A stretch of 64,000 bases of DNA from Metabacillus arenae (GCF_014773385.1 NZ_JACXAI010000010.1:107769-171768); one strand, 5' to 3'. Positions 17,312 to 26,838 are shown, numbered from the stretch's first letter. Notes: generated by a model not told the origin, from the sequence alone. A program made the numbers and translations.

Positions 17312-18676
17312 ATGTATAAAGTAGATCAAGTTTCATGGAAAGAAAGAATTAGTTATGGTATAGCAGATACAGCTTCAAATTTAATTTTTGTGATGGTCTC
17401 AACTTATTTACTTTATTTCTATACAGATGTTTATGGTATTGGAGCAGGGGTTGTTGGTACATTATTTTTAATCGTAAGATTTCTTGATGCTGGAACAGAT
17501 TTACTTGCAGGGTATGTAATTGATCGTACCAATTCAAGATGGGGGAAGTGTAGACCTTATTTTCTATGGTTAGCCCTCCCGTTTGCAGCTGTAGGTGTCT
17601 TAACGTTTTTAACTCCAGACCTGGATACTCAAGGAAAGATCTTATTCGCTTATTCTAGTTACATCTTGTTAGGTCTTATTTATACGTTTATTAATATTCC
17701 TTTATCAGCCATGCTACCAAGCATGTCTAATAATCCACAAGAGCGTCATGAAGTAACGTCTATTCGTATGATTTTTGGGCAGATTGGTGGTTTTATAGTT
17801 TCGGTTGCTACTTTACCTTTAGTTGCTTATTTAGGGGACGGTAATGATGCAAAAGGTTTTGCGTTAGCTATGACAGTATTTGGTATCGTATCAATCCCTA
17901 TGTTTATTAATGCATTCAAGAATACGAAAGAAAGAGAATACTACAACAGTAAAAAGAATATTCCGATTCGCGAAGGAATTAAAGCGTTTAACATCCCATG
18001 GTTAATTATTTTTACAGCAAAACTTGCTTTCTTCTTTGTATTTATTATTCGTAATCAAACGACCGTTTATTTCCTTAAATATAACTTTGGTAGAGAAGAT
18101 ATTGTTCCAGTTGTGATGGCATTAAATTATTTAACGATTGTTTCCTTATTTTTAATTCCATATGTTACAAAGAGACTTGGTGGTAAGAAAACGATGCAGT
18201 TTGGGATTATCGTTGCAGTTGTAGGGTCTCTTATCATTTATTTCGGTTCAACTACACAATCTATTCCATTATTGTTAATTGGGGTAGGTCTTGGTGGATT
18301 AGGTCTTGGTTTTGTCCCAAGTCTATTATTCTCACTTATTGCGGACACAATTGATTATGGTGAGTGGAAATCAGGTGTTCGTGCAACAGGACTTTTATAC
18401 TCTGGTTCTACATTTGCAGCAAAGTTTGGAATGGGTATCGGGGGAGCTGCTGGAGCATGGTTGTTAGCAATGTATAATTATGACCCGACACTAACTCAAC
18501 AATCTACTGAAACTTTGAAAGCGATTGAATTTAGCTTTGTGTGGTTCCCAGTCATCAGTTTTGTGATAGTTCTTATCCTGTTGCAATTTTACAAACTTGA
18601 TAAGATTCATGGTCAAATTATGGAGGACCTAAAAAAAAGAAATAACTCTATTAAAGACATTGCAAAAGAAGCTTAA
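17312..18676 (+). CDS. GPH-family sugar:cation symporter (MelB/XynP type), module A
   Basis: Major-facilitator transporter of the glycoside-pentoside-hexuronide family, 454 residues, with 12 predicted membrane segments. Family landmarks are DAGTDLLAGYVIDRTNSRWGKCRPYFLW, the GLGFVPSLLFSLIADTIDYGEWKSG block and a basic C-terminal tail. It probably imports the sulfated glycoside processed by the downstream sulfatase. Start at ATG 17312, because GGGAGG lies 7 bases before it; the earlier ATG at 17297 precedes that RBS. A paralogue lies in module B (26839-28224). Confidence 0.9.
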   Translation: MYKVDQVSWKERISYGIADTASNLIFVMVSTYLLYFYTDVYGIGAGVVGTLFLIVRFLDAGTDLLAGYVIDRTNSRWGKCRPYFLWLALPFAAVGVLTFLTPDLDTQGKILFAYSSYILLGLIYTFINIPLSAMLPSMSNNPQERHEVTSIRMIFGQIGGFIVSVATLPLVAYLGDGNDAKGFALAMTVFGIVSIPMFINAFKNTKEREYYNSKKNIPIREGIKAFNIPWLIIFTAKLAFFFVFIIRNQTTVYFLKYNFGREDIVPVVMALNYLTIVSLFLIPYVTKRLGGKKTMQFGIIVAVVGSLIIYFGSTTQSIPLLLIGVGLGGLGLGFVPSLLFSLIADTIDYGEWKSGVRATGLLYSGSTFAAKFGMGIGGAAGAWLLAMYNYDPTLTQQSTETLKAIEFSFVWFPVISFVIVLILLQFYKLDKIHGQIMEDLKKRNNSIKDIAKEA

Positions 18677-18741
18677 TTATCTAGAGAAAAATGAATAAAA
18701 TCTCATTCAACTAGAATAAGGAAAAAGGAGAAGTGAAAAAT

Positions 18742-20283
18742 ATGAGAATACTATTTTTAGATTTAGATTCAGTTAGCCCACGCCATTTAGGATGTTATGG
18801 ATACCATCGAAATACATCCCCTAATATCGACAAAATTGCCGAAAAGGGAGTTCGTTTTAATAATTACTATACTTCAGATGCACCATGTGCACCTTCCCGA
18901 ACAGCACTGATGTCTGGTCAATTTGGAATACGTAATGGTTTAGTCGGACATGGAGGAACAGCTGGGGATATGAAACTAGAAGGAGTGAATCGTAACCTTT
19001 TTGGTAGACTATCAGTGGGTGGCTCTCTACCTTCCTTCTTACAATTAGGGGCAGGTTTAAATACAACCTTAATTAGTCCATTCCCTCAACGTCATGCAAC
19101 GTATAATTTTTACGCTGGCTTTAACGAAATTATCAACACTGGTGAGTTTGGAATGGAATCAGCTGAACAAGTTTCTCCTGTTGTAAGGGATTGGTTAGAA
19201 AGAAATGCAGAAAAAGATGACTGGTTACTTTACGTAAATTACTGGGATGCTCATACACCATATCGTGCACCGGAAATTTTTGGTAATCCATTTGCTGATG
19301 AACCACTACCAGAATGGGCTAGTGAAGAAACATTGGGAAAACACAAAGAAGCTGTTGGTCCACATACAGTACACGAATTAGTTATTGATCATAACGGAAA
19401 CACATATACGAATGTAGAAAGTGAAAAGTTCCCAAGAAGTCCTGGTGAGATCAAAAACATGGACGATTTAAGAGCGATGATTGATGGCTATGACTGTGGT
19501 ATTCGATACCTTGATGATCATGTTGGTAGATTGTTTGCATTATTAGAGGAGAAGGGAATTTTAGAGGACACGATTATCATCATCTCAGCAGACCATGGAG
19601 AAAACATGGGACAACTGGGGATTTATGGAGAACATGGAACAGCGGATGATGGCACATGTCGTATTCCAATGATCATTTCTTGGCCAGGTATGCAACAAGG
19701 AATTGTTGATGATGGCTTACATTATCATCTAGATTTACCAGTTACATTAGCAGAAATGCTTGAGCTACCTGCTTCACCAGATTGGGATGGAAGAAGTTAT
19801 GCCTCTGTATTAAAAGAAGGAAAAGAATGTGGACGTGACTACCTAGTTGTGTCTCAATGTGCTCACGTTGCTCAACGTAGTGTACGTTTTGGTGACTGGT
19901 TATATATGAGAACATATCATGATGGATATCATTTATTTGATAAGGAAATGCTATTTAATCTTAAAGAAGACCTTAGGGAAGAACACAATGTTGCAGAACA
20001 AAACAAAAATATTTGTATGGAAGCAACCTACTATTTACATGAATGGCATGATGAAATGATGCTCAAATCTGGTGATGACGTTGATCCTTTATGGACTGTT
20101 ATGAAAGAAGGCGGACCTTACCATGCGAAGGGATTCCTTAAAAACTATGGAGAAAGACTTGTTCAAACTGGAAGAGAACATCAATTTAATGAATTGAAAC
20201 AAAAACATCCTAGTGAGTTTCCTGAAGAAAATGTTGAAGCAAGAGCAGCGTTTACTAGAGCGATGATGAAGAATTTGTTTTAA
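18742..20283 (+). CDS. Type I sulfatase (cytoplasmic), module A
   Basis: Alkaline-phosphatase-superfamily sulfatase, 513 residues. The active-site motif is C49-A-P-S-R53 in DAPCAPSRTALMSG; C49 must be converted to formylglycine, presumably by the FGE gene that follows. Other metal and catalytic landmarks are D7 and D9 in LFLDLDS, WDAHTPYRAP, and SADHGENMGQ with the second metal-binding Asp-His. No signal peptide, so it acts in the cytosol. ATG 18742 is chosen with AAGGAG 11 bases upstream; the GTG at 18733 is too close to it. The substrate is unknown; a sulfated sugar or glycoside is inferred from the GPH neighbour. Confidence 0.92.
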   Translation: MRILFLDLDSVSPRHLGCYGYHRNTSPNIDKIAEKGVRFNNYYTSDAPCAPSRTALMSGQFGIRNGLVGHGGTAGDMKLEGVNRNLFGRLSVGGSLPSFLQLGAGLNTTLISPFPQRHATYNFYAGFNEIINTGEFGMESAEQVSPVVRDWLERNAEKDDWLLYVNYWDAHTPYRAPEIFGNPFADEPLPEWASEETLGKHKEAVGPHTVHELVIDHNGNTYTNVESEKFPRSPGEIKNMDDLRAMIDGYDCGIRYLDDHVGRLFALLEEKGILEDTIIIISADHGENMGQLGIYGEHGTADDGTCRIPMIISWPGMQQGIVDDGLHYHLDLPVTLAEMLELPASPDWDGRSYASVLKEGKECGRDYLVVSQCAHVAQRSVRFGDWLYMRTYHDGYHLFDKEMLFNLKEDLREEHNVAEQNKNICMEATYYLHEWHDEMMLKSGDDVDPLWTVMKEGGPYHAKGFLKNYGERLVQTGREHQFNELKQKHPSEFPEENVEARAAFTRAMMKNLF

Positions 20284-20308
20284 GTATTAAAGACTATATT
20301 TATACCTT

Positions 20309-20350
20309 TATACCTTAGTTTAGTTTTTACTAGACTAAGGTATAATTTGT
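20309..20350 (+). terminator. Hairpin between sulfatase and FGE genes, module A
   Basis: Fourteen-base stem with one G-T pair (20310-20323 / 20330-20343) and a moderate T-rich tail. It may attenuate transcription into the FGE gene, giving less modifying enzyme than sulfatase. Confidence 0.6.
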
Positions 20351-20398
20351 TTAACTTGATTGCCATGGTAAAATGTTTTTTAAAATTAGGAGTGAGGA

Positions 20399-21358
20399 AT
20401 GAATATGGAAAAGGAACTAAAATCATGCTGCAGCGCGAGTCGTAGTAAAAGTGAAGAACAGGTGAAAAGTATAACTCCTAAAATAAAACAAGAAGGAATT
20501 GATACATCTCATTTTGTTCATATAAAAGGTGGAGAGTTCCTGATGGGAACTGAAAAAAAAGAAGGTTTTTCAAGTGATGGTGAAGGACCTGTCCGTAATA
20601 TTAAAATAAATGAATTTTACATTTCTCCGTATACCGTTTCAAATCAAGACTTTCAAGCATTTGTAGATGCGACAGGTTATAAAACAGAAGCGGAGAAATT
20701 TGGATGGTCGTTTGTGTTTCACTTACTAGCGTCCAAAAAAACAAAGAAACAAGTTCGCCAATTTCCACAAGGATTGTCTTGGTGGTTGCCAGTTGAAGGG
20801 GCTTATTGGAGTAAACCAGAAGGTCTCGATTCTAATATTAAAGATCGTATGAACCATCCTGTAACACATGTTTCATGGAATGATGCTAATGCTTATTGCA
20901 AATGGTCCGGAACAAGGCTCCCGACGGAAGCCGAATGGGAGTATGCGGCACGTGGTGGTTTGGTTAAAAAAACCTACCCTTGGGGAGATGTACTAGAGCC
21001 GGACGGGAAGCACCGCTGTAATATTTGGCAAGGGACGTTTCCAACTGTAAACAGTGCAAGTGACGGATATATTGGAACAGCACCAGTGGACACATATGAG
21101 CCTAATGGTTTTGGTTTATACAATGTGTCAGGGAATGTATGGGAATGGTGTAGTGATTGGTTTACACCAAAGTATCATTCTCAGACGAGCAATGAGAATC
21201 CAAGGTTTACAAAACCAACCGGGAAACGAACTATGCGTGGCGGGTCGTTTTTATGTCATATTTCTTACTGTAATCGCTACCGTGTAGCTGCAAGAAGTTC
21301 TAATACACCTGATAGTTCTACTAGTAATTGTGGTTTCCGTGTTGTGGTTGATGCTTAA
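20399..21358 (+). CDS. Formylglycine-generating enzyme (FGE), module A
   Basis: Copper-dependent aerobic FGE of 319 residues, which oxidises the sulfatase Cys in CxPxR to formylglycine. The catalytic pair is C286 and C291 in SFLCHISYCNRYR, followed by AARSSNTPDSSTSNCGFR. RLPTEAEWEYAARGG, CNIWQG and SGNVWEWCSDW are typical of true FGEs rather than EgtB or hydrolase relatives. No signal peptide: modification must occur in the cytosol. The roughly 35-residue N-terminal extension carries C10-C11-S-A-S-R, itself close to a sulfatase-like CxAxR motif. The first ATG fits the AGGAG spacing (6 bases). Confidence 0.92.
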   Translation: MNMEKELKSCCSASRSKSEEQVKSITPKIKQEGIDTSHFVHIKGGEFLMGTEKKEGFSSDGEGPVRNIKINEFYISPYTVSNQDFQAFVDATGYKTEAEKFGWSFVFHLLASKKTKKQVRQFPQGLSWWLPVEGAYWSKPEGLDSNIKDRMNHPVTHVSWNDANAYCKWSGTRLPTEAEWEYAARGGLVKKTYPWGDVLEPDGKHRCNIWQGTFPTVNSASDGYIGTAPVDTYEPNGFGLYNVSGNVWEWCSDWFTPKYHSQTSNENPRFTKPTGKRTMRGGSFLCHISYCNRYRVAARSSNTPDSSTSNCGFRVVVDA

Positions 21359-21371
21359 TATGCATGGATAA

Positions 21372-21425
21372 TTCTTTTCATTCTGAAAGTCATTTAAAGT
21401 CTTTCAGAATGAAAAGAACTTTATT
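21372..21425 (+). terminator. Terminator of sulfatase module A
   Basis: Eighteen-base perfect inverted repeat (21372-21389 / 21401-21418) followed by CTTTATT, just after the FGE stop codon. Confidence 0.88.
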
Positions 21426-21534
21426 CTATTAGTACTATCATCATTCATCATTATCCTTATTAAATTTTTGTTATCTTTATCTTTATCAAATCTTATCATA
21501 ACAGAAGTGTAACAAAATTTAAGGAGAGTCTACC

Positions 21535-22451
21535 TTGAAATTATTAATTAATAGATTTGACCATTGGAGTAGAAATATAAAAATAAAGCCCAAATTATTG
21601 ATTACATTTTACTTTGTTAGTTTTGTTCCACTTTTATCTTCGGCAATATTCTTTTACTTTTCTTCCTCGGAGATATTGAAGGAAGAACTAGGTGAATATA
21701 TGGTAGGAACAACTAAGCAAATCGATCAACGTTTAGGCTCATTTATAGAAGAAACTAACCACCTTACAGCTACAATTCATTTTAATGAAAGCGTTCAAAA
21801 TTTTCTCGAAGTAGAAGATCCATATAATCAGTCTACGATAGCCGAATCACAAAGGCTCAGACAATTTCTTGATACCATGTTATACCACCGCTCTCGATTA
21901 CTTTCATTATATGTCATTAATGATTTTTTAAGTGACACCTGGTATAGCGATATAATAACAAAGGAAAATTTTCGTTTGTTACCAGTGAGTCAAAAGCAAT
22001 TTGCTAAAGGAGAACCTTCTTTTACATTTACAGGTAGATTGTATTATACGTCAGAATTTGAAGAACGAGGGACAGTGCTATTAAATTTTGACCCTGGGTA
22101 TCTATCAGAAATGACGAATTCTATTAAATTAGGTGAAACAGGTTTTGTTTTTTGTTTACAAAAGATGGAAATTCAGCAACTTCTTTAGGTCAAAAAAAGG
22201 AAGAACTGATAAGTCAACTTTCACCTTCTATGTTAAAGAAAGATAAAGGTTATGCATTGCACAAAATTAATGGGGTTCTAACATTAATTAGTTTCTCTAC
22301 CTCAAAATCGTTTGAGTTGTTCCATTTCATAAGGTGTCATCGAAGATTTCATCAGTTAATCTTGGTATCTTAGTCTTTTGTCTAATTGGAATTATTTTCA
22401 TTTTATTTTTTTAGATTCTTTTGTTTGTTGCTCGTTCTTTACTATACTAGC
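21535..22451 (+). pseudogene. Decayed YesM-type sensor kinase (N-terminal part only)
   Basis: TTG start with AAGGAGAG upstream. About 210 residues match the N-terminus of YesM-family sensors: a membrane helix (LLITFYFVSFVPLL) and a Cache-type extracellular domain (YVINDFLSDTWYS...GTVLLNFDPGYL). The frame is lost in a T-rich stretch near 22150-22160, resumes in another frame (TKDGNSATSL to 22320), shifts again, encodes the second membrane helix (NLGILVFCLIGIIFILFF), then stops. HAMP, kinase and ATPase domains and any YesN partner are absent. The next gene begins in the opposite direction 7 bases on. Confidence 0.8.
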
Positions 22452-22457
22452 ATACTA

Positions 22458-23426
22458 TTACACATCTATCACACATCGAAAGCCTAAATGCCCCGATGAA
22501 CTATCTGGTGTATTTGAAGTTCGTGCAGCAACTCGATAACGATTACAATAAGATATATGACATAAATAGGAGCCTCCACGCATTAACTTTGTTTCACCTT
22601 TTGATGGACCTTGTGGATTTGTACGTCCACCACGACTGTGAATACTTCTGCTAAACCAATCAGAACACCATTCCCAAACATTTCCTGACATGTTATAAAG
22701 ACCAAACCCATTTTCCGGGAAAGATATGGCTGGAGCAGTTCCTTTAAAGCCATCCTCAATTGTATTTTTTTCAGGGAATTTTCCTTGCCAAATATTACAG
22801 TAATGATCACCATTAGGAGTTAATTCATCACCCCATGGGTATCTTTTTTGCTCAAGACCTCCTCGTGCAGCATATTCCCATTCAGCTTCTGTTGGCAATC
22901 TCTTACCGGCCCATTTACAAAAAGCTTGGGCATCATTCCAGGTTACGTGAACAACTGGATGATCCATGCGATCATCAATAGTTGAACTTGGACCTTCTGG
23001 TTGGGACCAAAAAGCTCCGTTAACTCCACACCACCAAGGAGTTGATACAACTCGATTTACACAGCCTAACAACTGTGGAGGTAAGAAGCTGTAAAACACA
23101 TATGACCAACCAAATTTCTCCGCTTCTGTTACATATCCAGTGGCTTGTACAAATTCCTTGAATTCAGCATTCGTAACAGTATACCGGTCAATTAATATAG
23201 GATCTACATTTACTTTCCGAACAGGACCTTCACCATTGGCTGGAAAACCTTCTTTTTCATTAGTCCCCATTAAAAATTCCCCACCAGGAAGATATACCAT
23301 TTTATCTCTGAATTGAGTTTCGGTTGAAGGTGTCATTTTTTGAATAGATTGTGCTAAAGTTTCTTTGTCTTGAAGTGTTTTTCCTCTTTTTATCGCACAA
23401 CACGACATCTTTTGTTCCATTTTCAT
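22458..23426 (-). CDS. Formylglycine-generating enzyme (FGE), module B
   Basis: Second aerobic FGE, 322 residues, clearly paralogous to the one at 20399. Catalytic C289 and C294 in SYLCHISYCNRYR, GKRLPTEAEWEYAARGG, CNIWQGKFP and GNVWEWCSDWF are all present. Like its paralogue it has no signal peptide and carries a short N-terminal extension with adjacent cysteines (C9-C10-A-I-K-R14). It is encoded behind the LacI regulator gene on the same strand and divergent from sulfatase B. Two FGEs for two sulfatases suggests that each module arrived with its own modifier. RBS AAGGATG before the ATG. Confidence 0.92.
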   Translation of the reverse strand: MKMEQKMSCCAIKRGKTLQDKETLAQSIQKMTPSTETQFRDKMVYLPGGEFLMGTNEKEGFPANGEGPVRKVNVDPILIDRYTVTNAEFKEFVQATGYVTEAEKFGWSYVFYSFLPPQLLGCVNRVVSTPWWCGVNGAFWSQPEGPSSTIDDRMDHPVVHVTWNDAQAFCKWAGKRLPTEAEWEYAARGGLEQKRYPWGDELTPNGDHYCNIWQGKFPEKNTIEDGFKGTAPAISFPENGFGLYNMSGNVWEWCSDWFSRSIHSRGGRTNPQGPSKGETKLMRGGSYLCHISYCNRYRVAARTSNTPDSSSGHLGFRCVIDV

Positions 23427-23500
23427 TTCGTCACATCCTTAAATAAATCTCTTTGTTGCTCGTACTTTTTAGAACTGATAGGGGAGTGTTGTACCTCTCA

Positions 23501-24541
23501 TCATGTATTTCTCAATTTTGTCATGTTTTTAACAGATTCCCGTTTTATGATCTTTGAATCAACAATAATTTCATTAGAATAGCCTTGTGACTCTTGTAAA
23601 TATTCAAAGAGGACCTTAGCGGCCTCAACACCCATTTGATAAGCAGGTACATACACACTTGTAACGGAAGGAAAGCATTTTTCAGCATCTTGATATTTAT
23701 GTTCGATCGTTATGATCGATACATCATCAGGAACAGACAATTGTATATTGTTCAAAAAGTTAATAGTCTGTTGGACCTTCGTTAGATCATGGACTAATAA
23801 TGCTGATGGCTTATCTTCACTAGTGAAAATTTTTTTTAATAAGTCGAGATAAGAATTCACATTCTCTGGGTCAAAATGATGCTCCACCTTTAGCTCGTCA
23901 TTATGTTTATCATCCTTGAACTCACGTATTACCGACTCTAATCTTTCTTCTAAACCAATAACAGCTATATGTCGATGATCTCTACTATAAAAATAGTCTA
24001 ATACATCTTTATTGTATTGTTTAAATTGAGCGTATACATTTAGTCCATTATGAAATAGTTTTTCACCAATATACACCATTGGCAATTTAAGATTGAGTAG
24101 CTCTAAGAAGGAAGAGCATGCTATTGGAGCGCTCCCTAAAATAAGGCCATCTATGCGATTCTGTTTAATAAAAGAATAATACTGAGGTCTGCATTTATCT
24201 GATAAAATTTGTTCTTTATCATTCATTTCATTAATCAAAAGAAGATGATATCCCCATTGAATCAACACATCATTGACTCCTTTTATAAACTCTAGGATGT
24301 ACGTACTTGATAGAATTTCTGTTGAGTCAACTAAACAGGGGAAATATAATCCAATTAATTTTGTTTCATTTTTCGCTAAGTTTTGTGCAACAACGTTAGG
24401 TATATAATTTAATTTAAAAACTGCATCATTTACTTTCTTTTCAGTTTTACTGCTTACATACCCACTTTTGTTTAAAACTCTTGAAACGGTTGAAATAGAA
24501 ACTCCAGCTAAATTCGCTACGTCATAAATAGATGCTTTCAT
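23501..24541 (-). CDS. LacI-family transcriptional regulator of the sulfatase locus
   Basis: 346 residues. The N-terminal LacI helix-turn-helix with hinge (ASIYDVANLAGVSISTVSRVLN...) is followed by a periplasmic-binding-protein-like effector domain (about 60-335). It lies between FGE B (same strand, downstream) and sulfatase B (divergent). The intergenic space carries a 32-base palindrome and two AAAGCGCTTT sites, typical LacI-family operators, so it probably represses the sulfatase genes until a sugar effector appears, and may also act on module A. The RBS before the ATG is weak. Confidence 0.9.
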   Translation of the reverse strand: MKASIYDVANLAGVSISTVSRVLNKSGYVSSKTEKKVNDAVFKLNYIPNVVAQNLAKNETKLIGLYFPCLVDSTEILSSTYILEFIKGVNDVLIQWGYHLLLINEMNDKEQILSDKCRPQYYSFIKQNRIDGLILGSAPIACSSFLELLNLKLPMVYIGEKLFHNGLNVYAQFKQYNKDVLDYFYSRDHRHIAVIGLEERLESVIREFKDDKHNDELKVEHHFDPENVNSYLDLLKKIFTSEDKPSALLVHDLTKVQQTINFLNNIQLSVPDDVSIITIEHKYQDAEKCFPSVTSVYVPAYQMGVEAAKVLFEYLQESQGYSNEIIVDSKIIKRESVKNMTKLRNT

Positions 24542-24645
24542 AATTGTTTACCACAATATTAAGTTTCAGCATAATCAAATAAAGTATCTTATTATTTGCA
24601 AAGAAATACATAATATTGTTCCTTTCATTTCATTGAAAAAAGATA

Positions 24646-24677
24646 TTTAAAATGTGGAAGTGCTTCCACATTTTAAA
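24646..24677. promoter_or_regulatory. 32-base perfect palindrome, LacI-type operator
   Basis: Two perfect 15-base arms around a central TG; the core TGGAAGTGCTTCCA has the form of a LacI-family operator. It lies 105 bases upstream of the LacI gene start, so autoregulation is likely. Confidence 0.75.
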
Positions 24678-24814
24678 CTTATCAAATTTATTAAGGCTGG
24701 TCAATTTTATTATCATATTTATGAGAGTAATAGGTATAACATTTAGTTATACCCCTATAAATTAATTGTTGTTGTAAGGTTGATAAATATCTGATAAATT
24801 TGTTGAATAGAAAG

Positions 24815-24828
24815 TAAAAGCGCTTTCA
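24815..24828. promoter_or_regulatory. LacI/CcpA-type operator (AAAGCGCTTT core)
   Basis: TAAAAGCGCTTTCA differs from the cre consensus at one position. It lies 147 bases before sulfatase B and could be read by CcpA or by the local LacI regulator. Confidence 0.6.
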
Positions 24829-24887
24829 CATTATTAGTAATTAAAAAATTAATATTATAACTTGTTGAATTTTTATTTTTAAACATT

Positions 24888-24905
24888 TATAAAAGCGCTT
24901 TTATA
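24888..24905. promoter_or_regulatory. LacI-type operator, 18-base perfect palindrome
   Basis: TATAAAAGCGCTTTTATA, 70 bases before the sulfatase B start codon, placed where a repressor would block the promoter. Confidence 0.65.
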
Positions 24906-24974
24906 TTTTTGATAACCTACAAAAGATACAAGACAATTTTATCAGCAGGAGAAATAAAGAGGAGATGAGTTAAA

Positions 24975-26753
24975 ATGCGAGCAATTATGGTAATGTTTGA
25001 TTCGCTAAACAGACATATGCTTCCAAACTATGGCTGTGATTGGACACATGCACCTAACTTTAAACGGTTAGAAGAGAAAACAGTTGTTTTTGATCAGTGT
25101 TACGCAGGGAGCTTACCGTGTATGCCAGCCAGGAGAGAGTTGCATACAGGTCGTTATAACTTCTTACATCGTAGCTGGGGACCTATCGAACCATTTGACA
25201 ATTCGATGCCAGAAATGTTGAAACAAAATGGTGTGTACACACATTTAGTAACAGATCACCAGCATTATTGGGAAGATGGTGGTGCAACTTATCACCCAAG
25301 ATATAGTTCCTTTGAAATGGTCCGAGGCCAAGAAGGTGACCCTTGGAAAGGGCATGTAAAAGATCCAGAAACTCCAGAAACTGAAACACCTGAGCCTTTT
25401 GTTAGTTCTAATATGTTCAAACAAGATATTGTGAATAGAGCTTATTTTGAGTCAGAAGAGAATCATCCACAGGCTGTTACCTTCTCTTTAGGAATGGATT
25501 TTATCCAAAAGAATAAAGACGAAGATAATTGGTTTTTGCAGTTAGAGACATTTGATCCTCATGAACCATTTTTTGCTTATCAGCATTACAAAGACTTGTA
25601 TCCTCATGAGTATAATGGTAACCATTTTGATTGGCCACCTTATTATTTTGTACAAGAATCTGAAGAAGTGGTGGAACATGGTAAGTATGAATATGCTGCT
25701 CTACTAAGTATGTGTGACAATTATTTAGGAAAAGTCTTGGATATGATGGATGAATATGATATGTGGAAAGATACAATGCTTATTGTAAACACGGATCACG
25801 GGTACCTACTAGGTGAGCATGGATGGTGGTCAAAGAGCGTTATGCCGGTTTACGATGAAATCGCACATACACCACTATTCGTTTGGGATCCTAGAGAAGG
25901 AAAAAAAGGAGAAAGAAGACAGTCAATCGTACAAACAGTTGATTTAGCTCCTACTTTACTTGAATTCTTTTGTATTTCATTACCGGAAGATATGGATGGG
26001 AAGCCGTTAAGACAAGTAATTCATTCAGATCAGCCAGTTCGTGAAACCGCTTTATTTGGCTACCATGGAGGACATGTCAATATAACAGATGGTAATTATG
26101 TCTATATGAGAGGCCCTGTTTCCCCTGAAAATAAACCGTTATTTGAATATACATTAATGCCAACACATATGAGACAGCCGTTTGCTCCAAGAGAGTTACA
26201 AAACATAGAAATTCATGAGCCATTTCCATTTACTAAAGGGTGTCAGTTGATGAAAATTGGAGCTGGAAGTGGTTTTGTAAATGCTTTCCAGTATGGGTCT
26301 AAACTATACAATTTAGCAGTAGATCCTGAACAAAAAGAGGAAATTGAAGACCTTGAGATAGAATTAAAGTTTATCCAAAAAATAGCGGAGCAAATGAGAA
26401 AAAATGATGCTCCTAAAGAGCAATTTATTAGATTAGGTATTCCTGAAAACGGCATCATGACTATTGAGGAATTAAAGAAACAGATAGAAGCCATTCGAGA
26501 AGCGGAAAAAATAAGTATTTTAGCGGAACATCGATGGGATAGAGCAGCACAAAATCAAATGAGGGCAATACTTAATATTACTTCAGAGAATGGACGCCAG
26601 AAACTATTAAATGGTTTTAAAGAATTTGTATTAAGTTATAAGTACACTGAAGTTAATACTGATGTAGTTGAGAAATTTATAGATGTTTTTCTACCAAATG
26701 ATGAAAAAGCGAAAGCGCAGTATTTTATCGGATTAGCGGGTCGTACAAGTTAA
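24975..26753 (+). CDS. Type I sulfatase (cytoplasmic), module B
   Basis: Sulfatase of 592 residues. The active-site motif is C49-M-P-A-R53 (LPCMPARREL), a valid CxPxR target for FGE. D9 in MFDSLN, ETFDPHEPFF, and NTDHGYLLGEHGWWSK carry the other metal-site residues. The C-terminal 120 residues form a charged helical region not seen in sulfatase A. No signal peptide. It shares only short motifs with sulfatase A, so the two probably act on different sulfate positions or substrates. AGAGGAGA lies 8 bases before the ATG. The GPH symporter gene follows. Confidence 0.92.
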   Translation: MRAIMVMFDSLNRHMLPNYGCDWTHAPNFKRLEEKTVVFDQCYAGSLPCMPARRELHTGRYNFLHRSWGPIEPFDNSMPEMLKQNGVYTHLVTDHQHYWEDGGATYHPRYSSFEMVRGQEGDPWKGHVKDPETPETETPEPFVSSNMFKQDIVNRAYFESEENHPQAVTFSLGMDFIQKNKDEDNWFLQLETFDPHEPFFAYQHYKDLYPHEYNGNHFDWPPYYFVQESEEVVEHGKYEYAALLSMCDNYLGKVLDMMDEYDMWKDTMLIVNTDHGYLLGEHGWWSKSVMPVYDEIAHTPLFVWDPREGKKGERRQSIVQTVDLAPTLLEFFCISLPEDMDGKPLRQVIHSDQPVRETALFGYHGGHVNITDGNYVYMRGPVSPENKPLFEYTLMPTHMRQPFAPRELQNIEIHEPFPFTKGCQLMKIGAGSGFVNAFQYGSKLYNLAVDPEQKEEIEDLEIELKFIQKIAEQMRKNDAPKEQFIRLGIPENGIMTIEELKKQIEAIREAEKISILAEHRWDRAAQNQMRAILNITSENGRQKLLNGFKEFVLSYKYTEVNTDVVEKFIDVFLPNDEKAKAQYFIGLAGRTS

Positions 26754-26761
26754 ACAGAATA

Positions 26762-26806
26762 CAAGTGAAGTTTCAAAGATTGAAATAAGGGAACTTCACT
26801 TGAAAT
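26762..26806 (+). terminator. Hairpin between sulfatase B and symporter B
   Basis: Eleven-base perfect inverted repeat CAAGTGAAGTT / AACTTCACTTG with a 19-base loop. The T-tract is poor, so it may be a processing or attenuation hairpin rather than a full terminator. Confidence 0.45.
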
Positions 26807-26838
26807 TATTCTAAGATAAAAAAAGGAGTGTTAACCAC

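Larger units (their letters stand above)
24542..24974. other. Divergent operator region, LacI gene / sulfatase B, 433 bases
   Basis: Very AT-rich control region containing the three operator-like palindromes listed separately. No gene is visible inside it. Confidence 0.6.
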
